Assembly: GCA_000711775.1 (NCBI GenBank)
Contig: ARYC01000369.1
Location: forward strand, 81,712 to 145,711
From: Oxytricha trifallax
Lineage: Eukaryota > Ciliophora > Spirotrichea > Sporadotrichida > Oxytrichidae
DNA: 64,000 nt
Reading direction: 5' to 3'
Of this stretch, positions 1 to 10,597 are shown one piece after another. Position 1 is the stretch's first letter. Every line of letters begins with the position of its first letter. Position numbers and translations under genes: made by a program. A model generated the notes under the pieces. The model ran no database searches, was not told where the DNA came from, and saw only the letters and a list, made by a program, of their open reading frames with translations.

Positions 1-703
1 CTAACTTTACATGGTAAGATAACTTGATGACTATTAACATATTATACAGATGGTTTATTCCTTCCAACTATGGAAGGTACCAAAATTTCATTCTTGAAAG
101 CAATAATTTGTGAGGAGAAGATAGCTTTTAAAAATAAAGAGATTAAACTAATAGAAATTCCCAACTACCCTGAGATTTCAGTCACTAATCTTTATGAGGA
201 TGCCATGTAAGATGAGGAAGTGGTAGTTTACCTTCCTACCAAGAAACAACTCTCTAATAAACTACCAGAGAGGAACATTTTCTTTGGTGTTTCTTGTACA
301 ATAAAAGAGGAGTATCTCAGAGAAATAATTGAAGAAGCACATAAGAAACGATATTCTATCTCTCCTGAAGACTAGAAAAAGCAAGGCATTCTAATAAGCT
401 CAGCTTGGCTAGAGGAACTTAAGAAGCATCCTTATCTTTCAAGTAAGCTTTGACATATAACTTTGTAGGAAAATCTGGCACTGGTATATATCTTATGAAA
501 GAGCATGCAAAGGTTCACAGAGAAAGAAAGTCGTAGACAATTTATGAGGTGAGCAAGAGGCTTTATAAAGATGTCTAAAACCAGATGAAATGAACATAGA
601 TGGAGGAGCTGGCACTAAGAGAAGAAATATGGGCCCAATCAAGCCATAAGAAGATGAGAAGAAAGAGAAGCCAAACCCTTTTATGAGCCAATTTAATATG
701 TGA
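1..703 (+). pseudogene. TBE 22-kDa ORF, partial and broken
   Basis: This is the 22-kDa accessory ORF of TBE elements, of unknown function, lacking its first exon. Read with TAA/TAG as Gln it gives segments such as GTKISFLKAIICEEK and SSAWLEELKKHPYLS. Two probable introns are visible, both GT-AG: one starting at 14 (GTAAGATAAC, ending TATACAG) and a 26-nt one at 443-468 (GTAAGCTTTG to TTTGTAG). Splicing the second gives SRKSGTGIYLMKEH. A TGA at 591-593 stands where the copy at 3988-4777 has TAA (Gln), so this copy is probably broken. It converges tail to tail with the transposase gene, 6 bp away. Confidence 0.8.
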
Positions 704-709
704 ATATAT

Positions 710-1776
710 TCATTCGTTTAAATCTAAAACTTATTTATAAACATTCATTCTTCCCTTTCTCGCACAAACTGTTGTCTTATCTACTCTCACTCTCTTACAG
801 CTGCTTTGAATTAAGTCTACTGTATCGATGGGCAAGTCATGCATAAGATGATACAGCAGCAGCTTCTTGTAGTGAGTCTTGATTTAACTCCAGTAGAATT
901 CAATTCCATTAAATTAAGGGCTATAAGGAACGTTGTATACAGGAGTTATGTTTAGCTCTTCATAAGCTTTCTTAGACTCCTTAGTCTTATGAACTGAGAG
1001 GTTATCAACAAACAGGATGATCTCTTGGTTACTATACTTCTCTCTGAGCTTATGTAGGAACTCTATATACTACTCTCGCTTAATAGAGCGAGGGTGAATA
1101 ACATAACTCTCTAGGCCTGAATCTTCACTTATACCAGCTAAAATTGCATGGGTGACTACCTTCACTTTTTAATCATAGACTTCTATATTATCATACTTCT
1201 TATACCAAGACTTATTAATAAAGGTGTTGAAGGTAAACACAGCTTCATCAGCGTGTATGAACTTGATGTTATTAGTAATAGCTCTCTGCATTTAATCATA
1301 TATTAATAGTTTAAATTATTACTATAAAATGGCACTGTAAAATCAATCACTCTCTTCACTCTGTTGACAGTCTTGAAAGTAATACCATTTCTTCTATAAA
1401 TATTGGTTATAGTCTAAGGAGAGATACGCATGTTTGGAAACTTGCGATGCAACATGACAGCTCGCTAGTCAAGAGGAAAGTGTGCCCAATACTTTAAAGT
1501 CTTCGAGTCGCAGAGGAAGTCAATATGGTGCTGTGAGAACTTTTATTTTCTTGCAGGATGCGTTCAACAACCAGAATTAAAATGCTAAACAGCTAGCAAG
1601 CAGTGATACCTAACAGTTGAGGCACTCTTGCGTAATAACTTTGCTATTGCTGCATAATTTAGTACAGGTTTGGCTTAGTCTATATTAATACTTGTACCAT
1701 ACCTAAGCTTAAGCAGTAAATCTAAATATTACTCATCATAAATAGACCCTAAATTTCGCTAATTTCTATTTCTCAT
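710..1776 (-). pseudogene. TBE 42-kDa transposase (frameshifted copy)
   Basis: This is a DDE transposase of the Tc1/mariner (IS630) superfamily, homologous to the copy at 2912-3981 and of nearly the same length (1067 nt). The gene starts at the CAT at 1774-1776 (ATG on the minus strand) and ends at TGA (710-712). The catalytic neighbourhoods HADEAVFTFN and FVDNLSVHKTKE are readable. Against the other copies it has 2 extra bases in the TA-rich stretch near 1300, which shift the frame. Codon 71 is TGA, as in the other three copies; see the intron proposed for 3079-3138. TBE transposases have been implicated in DNA elimination in Oxytricha (known for the family, not shown here). Confidence 0.85.
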
Positions 1777-1878
1777 TTTGAAAATTGGCCTAATTTCTCT
1801 ACTAACCCCAATAAGACCCCAAATCTACCCTACAAATCAAAGCACTTATAAACCTCACTAAGGGGTTTTGGGGTTTTG

Positions 1879-2808
1879 ATTACTATAAATTAGAAAGTTA
1901 ATTGCTAGTTGGTACCAACCACTTGGGACTTTCTGATAGAGCTTTCTACTACACTAAGGCCTACCGAGGGCATGTAGGGGGTTGCTGGGCGCAACGCATG
2001 AGGGACCAGTCGGCGGGGTTCAATCTGTCAGCGTACACTCCTCGAGTGAGCTGGATCCTAAGATTTCCCCTGCATTAGATGAGTCTACTGGCTTGAGTTC
2101 AGTTTCCTAGGTAATAGGGAGCAGGATGAAGGTACGCTCTGCCTTCAAAAATGAGAAGACGAAAACCTTTGAAGCCAACGATAAGGATTTTTCTCCCACA
2201 CCGGGTTAGGGAGCTGAAGCTACCACAGCGAAAGGATAGGGATTACGTTTCCCAGCAGCGGTGGGACCGGTAAGCGTTTTTCTCCATCTTCTGTCACTCT
2301 GGTAGGATCCTACGAGCTCTGTCCTCCATGGTGAAAACCCGGTTGACATCTTGATTTAGGGTGAAGACTAGGTGATAGCAAGAATGGTTTTTTCGGAGTT
2401 TTCTACTTCACGACTGCCACGTCACGGAATTTGCCACGTCAACTCATTCAGATACGTCTACGTCACGACTAAGATTGATGGTTTGATTTTAGTATTAAAC
2501 AGTGATATGTTAAATTTATTTGATTCTAATCATTAAACACAAAACATTACTATTAAAAATTCTATATATATTAAATCCATTATTGAAATTTTTAATCTTT
2601 AATCATTAAAACTTAAAATGGTTTAATTTGCCTATTTTAATTTACGAATCCTCTCAAAGTTATTAAATTGCACTAAAAAATGGGCTCTTCAATGTCAACA
2701 TTAATTCTAATTATTCATTGTTAAAGTGAGAAGAGCTCGATTTTTCAACTTTTTGAAATTTTAAATATTTATTAGAGATGCTGAGATGGTAAGGTCTCAA
2801 ACGCGAAT
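1879..2808. other. GC-rich spacer between two TBEs, with a 239-codon open frame
   Basis: This is 930 bp lying between the outer ends of two divergent TBEs. About 1900-2480 is strikingly GC-rich against a background near 25% G+C; the remainder is normal AT-rich DNA. With TGA as the only stop, a frame starting at ATG 2126 stays open to TGA 2843-2845, running into the TBE inverted repeat, so it is not a complete natural gene as it stands. Its first part (MKVRSAFKNEKTKTFEANDK and on through a Gly/Ala-rich stretch) looks protein-like; the later part resembles noncoding DNA. No family was recognised. CACGTCA-like motifs recur at 2415-2470. It may be a captured gene fragment, a piece of another element, or a germline-limited gene; none is established. 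Confidence 0.4.
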
Positions 2809-2890
2809 CAAAACCCCAAAACCCCTTAGTGAGGTTTATTAGTGATTTGATTTGTAGGGTATAGTTGGGGTCTTATTGGGGTTAGTAGAG
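2809..2890. repeat. TBE left terminal inverted repeat
   Basis: About 80 bp starting with two C4A4 units, repeated inverted with few differences at 6851-6932. The same end sequence occurs in the other TBEs of the window at 1797-1878 and 62562-62643. Confidence 0.95.
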
Positions 2891-2911
2891 AAATTAGGCC
2901 AATTTTCAAAA

Positions 2912-3981
2912 ATGAGAAATAGAAATTAGCGAAATTTAGGGTCTATTTATGATGAGTAATATTTAGATTTACTGCTTAAGCTTAGGTATGGTACAAGTAT
3001 TAATATAGACTAAGTCAAACCAGTGTTGAATTATACAGCTATAGCAAGATTCCTACACAAGAGTGCCTCAACTGTTAGGTATCATTGCTTGTTAGCTGTT
3101 TAACATTATAACTCAGGCTCTTGAAAACATCCTGCAAGAAAAAAAAGTTCTCCCAGGCTCATATTGACTTCCTCTGCGACTCTAAGACTTTGAAGTATTG
3201 GGCACACTTTCCATTAGACTAGCGAGCTGTGATGTTTCATCGCAAGTTTCCTGACATGCGTATCTCTCCTTAGACTATAGCCAATATTTATAGACGAAAT
3301 GGTATTACTTTCAAGACTGTCAACATAGTGAAGAGAGTGATTGATTTTATTGTGCCATTTTATAGTAATAATTTAAACTATATATATATATATGATTAAA
3401 TGAAGAGAGCTATTACTAATAACATCAAGTTCATACACGCCGATGAAGCTGTGTTTACCTTCAACACCTTTATTAATAAGTCTTGGTATAAGAAGTATGA
3501 TAATATAGAAGTCTATGATTAAAAAGTGAAGGTAGTCACCCATGCAATTTTAGCTGGTATAAGTGAAGATTCAGGCCTAGAGAGTTATGTTATTCACCCT
3601 CGCTCTATTAAGCGAGAGTAGTATATAGAGTTCCTACACAAGCTCAGAGAGAAGTATAGTAACCAAGAGATCATCCTGTTTGTTGATAACCTCTCAGTTC
3701 ATAAGACTAAGGAGTCTAAGAAAGCTTATGAAGAGCTAAACATAACTCCTGTATACAACGTTCCTTATAGCCCTTAATTTAATGGAATTGAATTCTACTG
3801 GAGTTAAATCAAGACACACTACAAGAAGCTGCTGCTGTATCATCTTATGCATGACTTGCCCATCGATACAGTAGACTTAATTCAAAGCAGCTGTAAGAGA
3901 GTGAGCGTAGATAAGACAACAATTTGTGCGAGAGAGGGAAGAATGAATGTTTATAAATAAGTTTTAGATTTAAACGAATGA
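2912..3981 (+). pseudogene. TBE 42-kDa DDE transposase (one-base deletion)
   Basis: This is a cut-and-paste transposase of the Tc1/mariner type. After ATG at 2912 the N-terminal part is helix-turn-helix-like (NYTAIARFLHKSASTVR). The catalytic triad is readable as HADEA, then FVDNLS, then NGIEFYW, with 34 residues between the second Asp and the Glu (DD34E). TGA at 3979-3981 ends it; about 355 codons fit the 42-kDa family size. TAA/TAG encode Gln throughout. Relative to the other copies one base is missing in the A-run at about 3139, giving a frameshift. An in-frame TGA at 3122-3124 is best explained by a 60-nt intron. The gene converges with the 22-kDa ORF. Confidence 0.9.
3079..3138 (+). other. 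Probable 60-nt intron in the TBE transposase gene
   Basis: The sequence begins GTATCATTGC and ends CATCCTGCAAG. Its length is a multiple of three, and it contains the only TGA (3122-3124) interrupting the transposase frame. Splicing joins SASTVR directly to a Lys-rich turn and FSQAHIDFLCDS, which reads naturally as one helix-turn-helix region. The same structure occurs in the copies at 62664, 32849 and 1776 (minus). This is inferred; cDNA is needed to prove it. Confidence 0.6.
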
Positions 3982-3987
3982 ATATAT

Positions 3988-4777
3988 TCACATATTAAAT
4001 TGGCCCATAAAGGGGTTTGGCTTCTCTTTTTTCTCCTCTTTTTTATGGCTTGCTTGGGCCCATATTTCTTCTCTTTGTGCCAGCTCCAGCATCTATGTTT
4101 ATTTCTTCTGGCTTTAGACATCTTTATAAAGTCTCTTGCTCACTTCATGAATTGTCTGTGACTTTCTCTCTCTATGGACCTTAGCATGCTCTTTCATAAG
4201 ATATATACCAGTGCTAGATTTTTCTACAAAGTTATATGATAAAGCTTACTTGAAAGATAAGGATACTTCTTAAGTTCTTCTAGCCAAGCTGAGCTTATTA
4301 GAATGCCTTGCTTTTTCTATCTTCAGGAGAGATAGAATATCGTTTCTTATGTGCTTCTTCAATTATTTCTCTGAGATACTCCTCTTTTATTGTACCAAGA
4401 ACACCAAAGAAAAAGTTCCTCTCTGAAAGTTTATTAGAGAGTTGTTTCTTGGTAGGAAGGTAAACTACCACTTCCTCATCTTACATGGCATCCTCATAAA
4501 GATTAGTGACTGAAATCTCAGGGTAGTTGGGAATTTCTATTAGTTTAATCTCTTTATTTTTAAAAGCTTTCTTCTCCTCACAAAGTATTGCTTTCAAGAA
4601 TGAAATTTTGGTACCTTCCATCGTTGGAAGGAATAAACCAACTGTATAATATGTTAATAGTCATCTATTTATCTTACCATGTAAAGTTAGGTATCGATAG
4701 AGATCTTCCTTACTTCTGAATCTTGATATCATTTCTTAAGCTTCAACCCTCTTCATTGCAGTACTTATAGATTCCAT
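3988..4777 (-). CDS. TBE 22-kDa ORF with two small introns
   Basis: This is the accessory TBE gene of unknown function. ATG is at 4777-4775 (MESISTAMKRVEAQEMISRF). Two GT-AG introns are proposed on the minus strand: 4677-4642 (36 nt, GTAAGATAAA to TATACAG), which joins LTLH to VGLFLPTMEGTK, and 4249-4224 (26 nt, GTAAGCTTTA to TTTGTAG), which joins HPYLSS to RKS. The protein is rich in Lys and Glu, with a charged tail (EEIWAQASHKK and EEKKEKPNPF) ending at TGA 3990-3988. The length of the 3' Lys/Glu repeat varies by one base among copies, so the true C-terminus is uncertain. The gene diverges from the kinase ORF and converges on the transposase. Confidence 0.75.
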
Positions 4778-5225
4778 CTTTGTTCCTCTTCCTATTAATG
4801 AATTTCAAATTATAATTTATAGACTTCTGGATCCTATTGTTAAAAAACTTACTATTAAATATGGGCATCTTATAGGAGGTCAACCCTGCAAAGATACGTG
4901 GAGAAAGTTTGCAGAAGCTGTAACAAACTGCAGAGATGGAGCTCCATTTTTATCAATTTAGTTCCATTAAATTAGTACTAAATTTGTTTAAATTTAATTA
5001 GTACTGGTACTAAATTCGTTTAATTTTAATTGGTACCAATTTAATAGTACCAAAACTTAATTAGTACCTAGTTTTTAAACTAATGAGGTTTTAATGGAAA
5101 AGTTCCAAAATGGTTCAAAACCTAATTGGTACCAGTACCAACCTGAATTTATTCTCAGTTGGTACCAAAATTAAAAATATTAAGCATAAAATTAGAAAAT
5201 TTATAGTTATAAACTGAGTATAAAT
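4778..5225. promoter_or_regulatory. Divergent TBE control region with repeated GGTACC-type motifs
   Basis: This is the intergenic space between the divergently transcribed 22-kDa and zinc-finger/kinase genes. Between about 4960 and 5175 short palindrome-like words recur many times: AGTACT, TAGTACC, TTGGTACCAA, GGTACCAGTACC. The decayed TBE at 34830-35040 keeps most of them although its flanks have diverged. A role as a promoter or protein-binding array is inferred from position and repetition only. Confidence 0.45.
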
Positions 5226-6793
5226 ATGAAGTCTTAGAGCTTAGATCAAACCATCATTAATGCTGTTGCAACTCCTATATAGTCCAGATATAGCTATAGA
5301 GGTTTTAAGAGCTTTATAATAGAAATTTAAATTTGAATTTAAACATGGCGGTCAACTTAAATCGTAGAGCGGCACTTTTAGGAGCAGATCAATCAATGCT
5401 CAACTTTGGCTCCACTAATAAGCCTGAAATCATTTATGTTGAGAGGAAATTATTGCTAGGAGCTCTTGAATTTGAAGCAGATGTTTTTAACATAGAAGTA
5501 TTAAAGCAGAAGAAGAGTGTAGAGCTACGCATTTAAACATAAATTGAATAAGTTGAGGAGCTAAAAGAACAGCTACCAATTGTAAAGATAAAAACATATC
5601 AATGTGAAGACTGCTAGAATCTTTTCTCAACCGAACAAAGCTTGAAGAGACACCTTAAAGAGGTACACTCTGGCAAAGCCAAGATATATTTCAAGCATGA
5701 AAAAGTGGATGGAAGGTACTAATGCACAACTTGTATGAAGTCTTATACTCACTCTGCAAAAGTTAAGAAGCACATGCAAAAGCATCACCTCAGTGAGTTC
5801 TTGATTTAAGATAAAGAGACATAAAAACTTGTGCCAGCTAAAAGAAAATCAAATACTATCGAGTCTTAAAGAGAGTTACAGGAGAAGCTCAAGAGACAGA
5901 AAAGATAAGAATCGATGAACTAACCTGCAGGCAATACAATTCTAGCCTGCTTCCAAGCAAAAGCTATGAGCATTCCTGCATTGAATGCAATTAATCTAAG
6001 TGGTTGTATTGAGAATTACTTGCATATAAGTGTTCCTAACAAAGCAAAGCTTATAGTGGTTGATGAGTATGCATACAAGGTGTACCCTTTCAGCTTTCTC
6101 CTTAAGAACGAGCAATACTAAAATGAGTTTGCTAACGAATATATGATTCTTAGAGAGGCATAGAGATAAAACTGCAAGAACTTGATTAAGCTAGATGGTG
6201 CTATTTTAAGCGATGGTTTTATCGCACTAAGGCTTAAGAAATATGAAATGACTCTGAGAGATTATTTATATCATAATAGATACCCAGATGATTTGAATTA
6301 TATACTATCAGATATGATAAAGGGTGTCAAGGAGTTGCATGAACCTGGATATGTTCATAGAGATTTGAAACCTGAAAATGTAATGCTGAACCTCTGTCCT
6401 TTAGAAGTCGTAGTTATTGATTTCAATAGAGCCTTGAGATAAGAGATAGTAACTTTAGCAAAGGTTCTTGGCACTCCTGGCTACTTCCCAATAAGAGAGA
6501 AGTGGACGAATGGATCAGTTTAGTGGGATGTATGGGCAGTAGCTGCTATAATTTTAGAGAGTGACATGGAATGCATGTCTTACTATGGTACCAAATAAGA
6601 GAAATAATCAATAAGTTTAGCCATCAAGCATATAAAGCAGGAGGTTATCTGCAAAGAAATCAAACAGATTGTAGACGTGATAATTGTAAGAGCACCATCA
6701 TATCCATGATAATCAGTAGACGATTTACTTGAGCCACTATAGAGAGCAAGATTCAAGAGATACAATAAAGACAAGCAGATGAAATTTATTTGA
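5226..6793 (+). pseudogene. TBE 57-kDa zinc-finger / protein-kinase ORF
   Basis: This is the third TBE gene, a two-domain protein. After a 5' part starting at ATG 5226 there are two C2H2 zinc fingers: one at about 5600-5680 (YQCEDCQNLFSTEQSLKRH) and one at about 5715-5790 (YQCTTCMKSYTHSAKVKKH). A kinase-like domain follows from about 6060: YAYKVYP resembles the ATP-binding Lys segment, VHRDLKPENVML is the catalytic loop, VVIDFN stands where DFG is usual, then LGTPGYFP and WDVWAVAAIILE. DFN in place of DFG raises doubt about normal activity. Compared with the copy at 35100, one base seems missing near 5329, and a TGA at 6707-6709 interrupts the tail; the ancestral stop is TGA 6791-6793. Confidence 0.88.
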
Positions 6794-6932
6794 GTTAAAT
6801 CGCCTAATAAACATTAAATATACTTAAAATTCACATAAAACCTGCATTTTCTCTACTAACCCCAATAAGACCACAACTATACCCTACAAATCAAAGCACT
6901 TATAAACCTAACTAAGGGGTTTTGGGGTTTTG

Positions 6933-9900
6933 AATATCTATCTAAATTTCATCAATAATAAGTGAAGTTTAATATGATGATGGAAACACTAAAAAAAAAA
7001 TTTACTGCAAAGAACTGAGCTTTACTGAAATTTATAATATTTAAATCTTGTTTTTTAATAATTTCCTATATTTAAAAGGCTATTTTAATTTTATTAAATA
7101 ATAGTAATTTCACTCTCATATGATTTCAACTTTAAATATCTTTCCAAAATATTCATTTACTTTTACATCATATAAGATGCCGCCATATTTTTTAGCACTT
7201 TATCTAATGATGAAGTTAGTAATAGATTTTTATAAATTTGATAAACAAACTTTCCTTGCTTTTTCTATAAAATTTTGAGATTGTAATGGTAATTAATTCC
7301 TTTAAAATCCCTCATTTTTTAATTATTTATTCTATAAAGCAATCCCACAGTTGACTATAAGAGCTACTAAATGAATTTTTAGCATTTTTAAATTCAAAGA
7401 AAATTAATAAATTATATGAATAAATTCTTAAGAAATACTTTATAAAATAACGAAAATATTAATGAATGAAATAATTAATTCTTTTATTTAATGACCAAAT
7501 CATTTTCTCTGAATAATATAAAAGAAATTTCGAAAAAATTATATTTCAAACTTTGAATTTATTTAGTTTAATAATCTAAAATGTAAATATTTATTAAGAA
7601 GTTATTGTAAAAAAAAAAAGTTTGTATAAATGAGATATCTAAATATTTATCTCATGTCTCAATTTTATTATTAATTTAAATATTTTTAATTATTATTATT
7701 TGATCTAGTTTTTATTTTAAAATTATAAATTGATATAATGGTTTAGACCGATGATAGTCTTGATAACTTCAATTTTGTAAATTATACTTATTTAAATATT
7801 AAATTATCATTTTCATATTTCATATTTATATATAAATATAAATAATTAGAAAACTAAGGCGCCAGTATTTCACACCACCAAACTACTACTCCAGAGAAAC
7901 TCCAAAATTTTTAGAAATGATTCATCATGAGTATTTCTATATCATACTTAACGATAGAACTCTAAAAATTAATAAATATTGATCATCATATTTGACTTAT
8001 ATATTTAAGCATTAAATTTATTACTTATTTTTCAATATTTATATTTAATTAATTATGATTATTAAATTTTTAATTATTCTTAATTTTATGGGAGAGGAAT
8101 TTTGTGCCATGTCCTTTCATAAGATTCCTGGCCTTTACATAGAAATATATAATTTTTTTAATATATTTTTCAAAATTTATTTCCTCAATTTTTATCTAAT
8201 TATTTAAAATCTAGCATCCAATATACCTTGATAAAAATTTTCAAATTTGAATGAAAATCACATTAATTATTTATTAAAAACAATTAGATAAATTTTGTTT
8301 TTTTATTATATTATTAGAAATACAAACCTTGAAAATTATATATTTAAAAAAATAGTTTAATATACTGTTTTAATCATTAAATATGGGATTTATATGTTCC
8401 TAGTGTTTTTATTTTCAAACAATATTAATTTGAATTTTAGGGTCTGAAAACTGCAGGGTGCAGGAAACTTACCCCAATTTTTATTAAATCAATTTTAATT
8501 ATTAAAATTTTTAAGACTTCGCAAGAGTGGCTAGGGCTTCTAATTTAAATAATATGGATATATGTTTATTATTATAAAAACTAATGATAAATAATCTTAA
8601 AAATGAAATTGGAATTGAAAGTTTATACGTATTTTATAATTACTTATTTATAAAGCGAATTAAGTGGATTTTGCAAAATAAATAAAAAAACTGATCAGTA
8701 AATATCTGGAAGCCAAAGTTAAGTAATGTTATCTTAAATAGTCATAATCAGCTCATCTTTCAAAATCAAAGTTATTCATTATTTGTCTTTCTTATCTCTA
8801 GATCGGTGCTTGTTCAGATCGTTAACTTCACAGCATCGTTAAAAGTCAATTTTAATGTTTATATATGCAAGCTCGGTCACATTTATGCTTAAAATTGCTG
8901 TTTAGAAGATCACTTGATATTGAAATCAAAAATTTTAATAAATTAAAACATTTTAAGTTTTAATTATAAATGATAAAAGTTTATAATAGTTACTCAATCT
9001 ATTAAGAATTTATGTTTGAGATGTATTAATTAATTTTAGAATTGTTAAAACTTAGTCTGATTTAATTTATTAAAATTTTTGATCTCCCTATCGTGTGACC
9101 TTCAGAACTGCCACAATAAAGTTTAATAAAACGCTTTAATAAAAATTGAATTATAGATATATTAATGACTATTTTTATAAGAGTGATAATTATTTATTAA
9201 ATTACAAAGTGTGGATCAATTATTATAAAATTATTTAAGAACTTTTTTTAATTTACAATTAAATTTCAAGTAAAATCATTTTAAAATATATCTTTCTTTT
9301 ATTGGCATTAATTACATGAATAATTTTTAATTTAATATATCTTCTCCCTACCACCTATTGGTTTATCATAAGTTATTTACTAATAACACTTAAAACAAAT
9401 GTCTTTGTGTCGTCTATTTATAAATGTCTCTAATTATATTCTTACAGCACAAATAAATTTTAATCTTGCTTTAATTAAATTCATGATTTTCATCGCATTA
9501 AAAATTATATTTATATATCTTTATAATTTAATTAAAAATTTATTAAATTTTTCATACCAAGAAAGAGTATGAAAGCACCTAAAATACTAAAATTCTTAGC
9601 TTATCAAAATATATTTAGTTAGTTAATTGGGTTAAATAATAATTCTATGTTTTAAATAATAATTTTAGTTAAATAAGGAAATTTACTAAATAAAATTGTA
9701 AATAGACTTCAATTAATATTATATTTATTTTAAAGTTTCAAACTTTATTTATGAATAAATTTTGAGGTTTTATGTATTTAAAAATTTTAATTTTTTTTGT
9801 TAATATTGTTATTGGTATAATTTATGTATTTATTTAGGTATTTGCTGAACTTTAAATATAATATTAAGTAAAAATTAATAGAAATTGGATTTAATCACAA

Positions 9901-10597
9901 ATAATTCATAATTATTCAATATATTATTTCTATTATCATTAATAATTTTATTAATGTATAAATATGATTTTATATTTTTATAAGAATTTAAAATGCTAAA
10001 AAAAATATCATATTTCTTAATAAATAACCAATTAAGAATTGATTATAAACAATTATTATAAAAATGACAATTTTTATTGTCATGAATTAAAGAAATATAT
10101 AACTGATAGAATCATAATTAAAAATTGATAATTAAATAATACATATTCTTAAAATTTAGTTCACAAATTAACTGTATGATTAATTATAAAACCATACTGC
10201 ACTAAATTCATTAATATCAATATCACATCTTGAAAATTAATTTGATTGATGTTTAAACAATAAAATCTTTTAATAATTTTTTATTCAATAATCACTACTG
10301 ACTCAAAACACATAATATTTATTTGGAATAATTGGAATTATTTTTTTTCTGTGCAAATTCCAACAAAATAATAAATAGAAATGAAATAACAATTTTCAAT
10401 GAGATTATTATTTTTGGTGCCCAAATATTTATTTTATAAATTTACTATAATAAAATTGAATATTAGAATAGACTTGATATTTAATTTTCTAGTTTAAAAA
10501 CCTAATTAAGAAAAATGTTTTACAATAACCACAATATTAATTTAACTATTCTTTTATAACTATATATAAAATGTAATTCAAGCAAAATAAAAAAATA
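6933..10597. other. AT-rich germline DNA with no recognised gene
   Basis: This is about 3.7 kb of very AT-rich sequence with one MITE at 8090-8475. A less AT-rich patch at 8690-8880 is open on both strands under the TGA-only code (for example a plus-strand run including LIFQNQSYSLFVFLISRS) and could be an unassigned MDS. No pointer pair could be defined. Confidence 0.5.
8090..8475. mobile_element. Decayed MITE of the GGGGCAGGAAAC family
   Basis: The left end (ATGGGAGAGGAA, then GATTCCTGGCC) matches the left part of the element at 15249-15624. The right end carries GTGCAGGAAACTTACCCC. The flanks AATTTTAT and AATTTTTAT look like a decayed 8-9 bp target duplication. It is about 386 bp with no coding capacity. 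Confidence 0.5.

Larger units (their letters stand above)
1..1878 (-). mobile_element. TBE: TBE transposon, truncated by window start
   Basis: This is the transposase-side half of a telomere-bearing element (TBE), running toward lower coordinates. The outer end is at 1878 and reads inward as CAAAACCCCAAAACCCC, the C4A4 repeat that defines TBE ends, followed by ATT (1879-1881) as the likely 3-bp target duplication. It carries the transposase on the minus strand and part of the 22-kDa ORF on the plus strand. The zinc-finger/kinase ORF and the other end lie outside the window. It is closely similar to the reverse complement of 2809-4690. Confidence 0.93.
2809..6932 (+). mobile_element. TBE: Full-length TBE transposon (4124 bp)
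   Basis: Both ends are present. The left end begins CAAAACCCCAAAACCCC at 2809 and the right end finishes with its reverse complement at 6932. Both are flanked by AAT (2806-2808 and 6933-6935), the 3-bp ANT duplication typical of TBEs. The length and the three-gene layout (transposase +, 22-kDa ORF -, zinc-finger/kinase ORF +) match the published TBE1 organisation (family knowledge). All three genes show decay or small indels, so it is a recent but probably not autonomous copy. In Oxytricha, TBEs are removed from the developing macronucleus. Confidence 0.96.

Noticed and set aside
1890..2480. Ribosomal RNA gene as the cause of the GC-rich island
   Set aside because: No conserved rRNA core motif could be recognised on either strand.
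2809..2825. C4A4 repeats as true telomeres or chromosome ends
   Set aside because: They occur as inverted pairs at transposon ends with 3-bp target duplications, inside continuous sequence.
6583..6774. 63-codon minus-strand ORF
   Set aside because: Antisense shadow of the TBE kinase ORF. The ORFs at 33612-33866 and 36438-36752 are likewise shadows of TBE genes.
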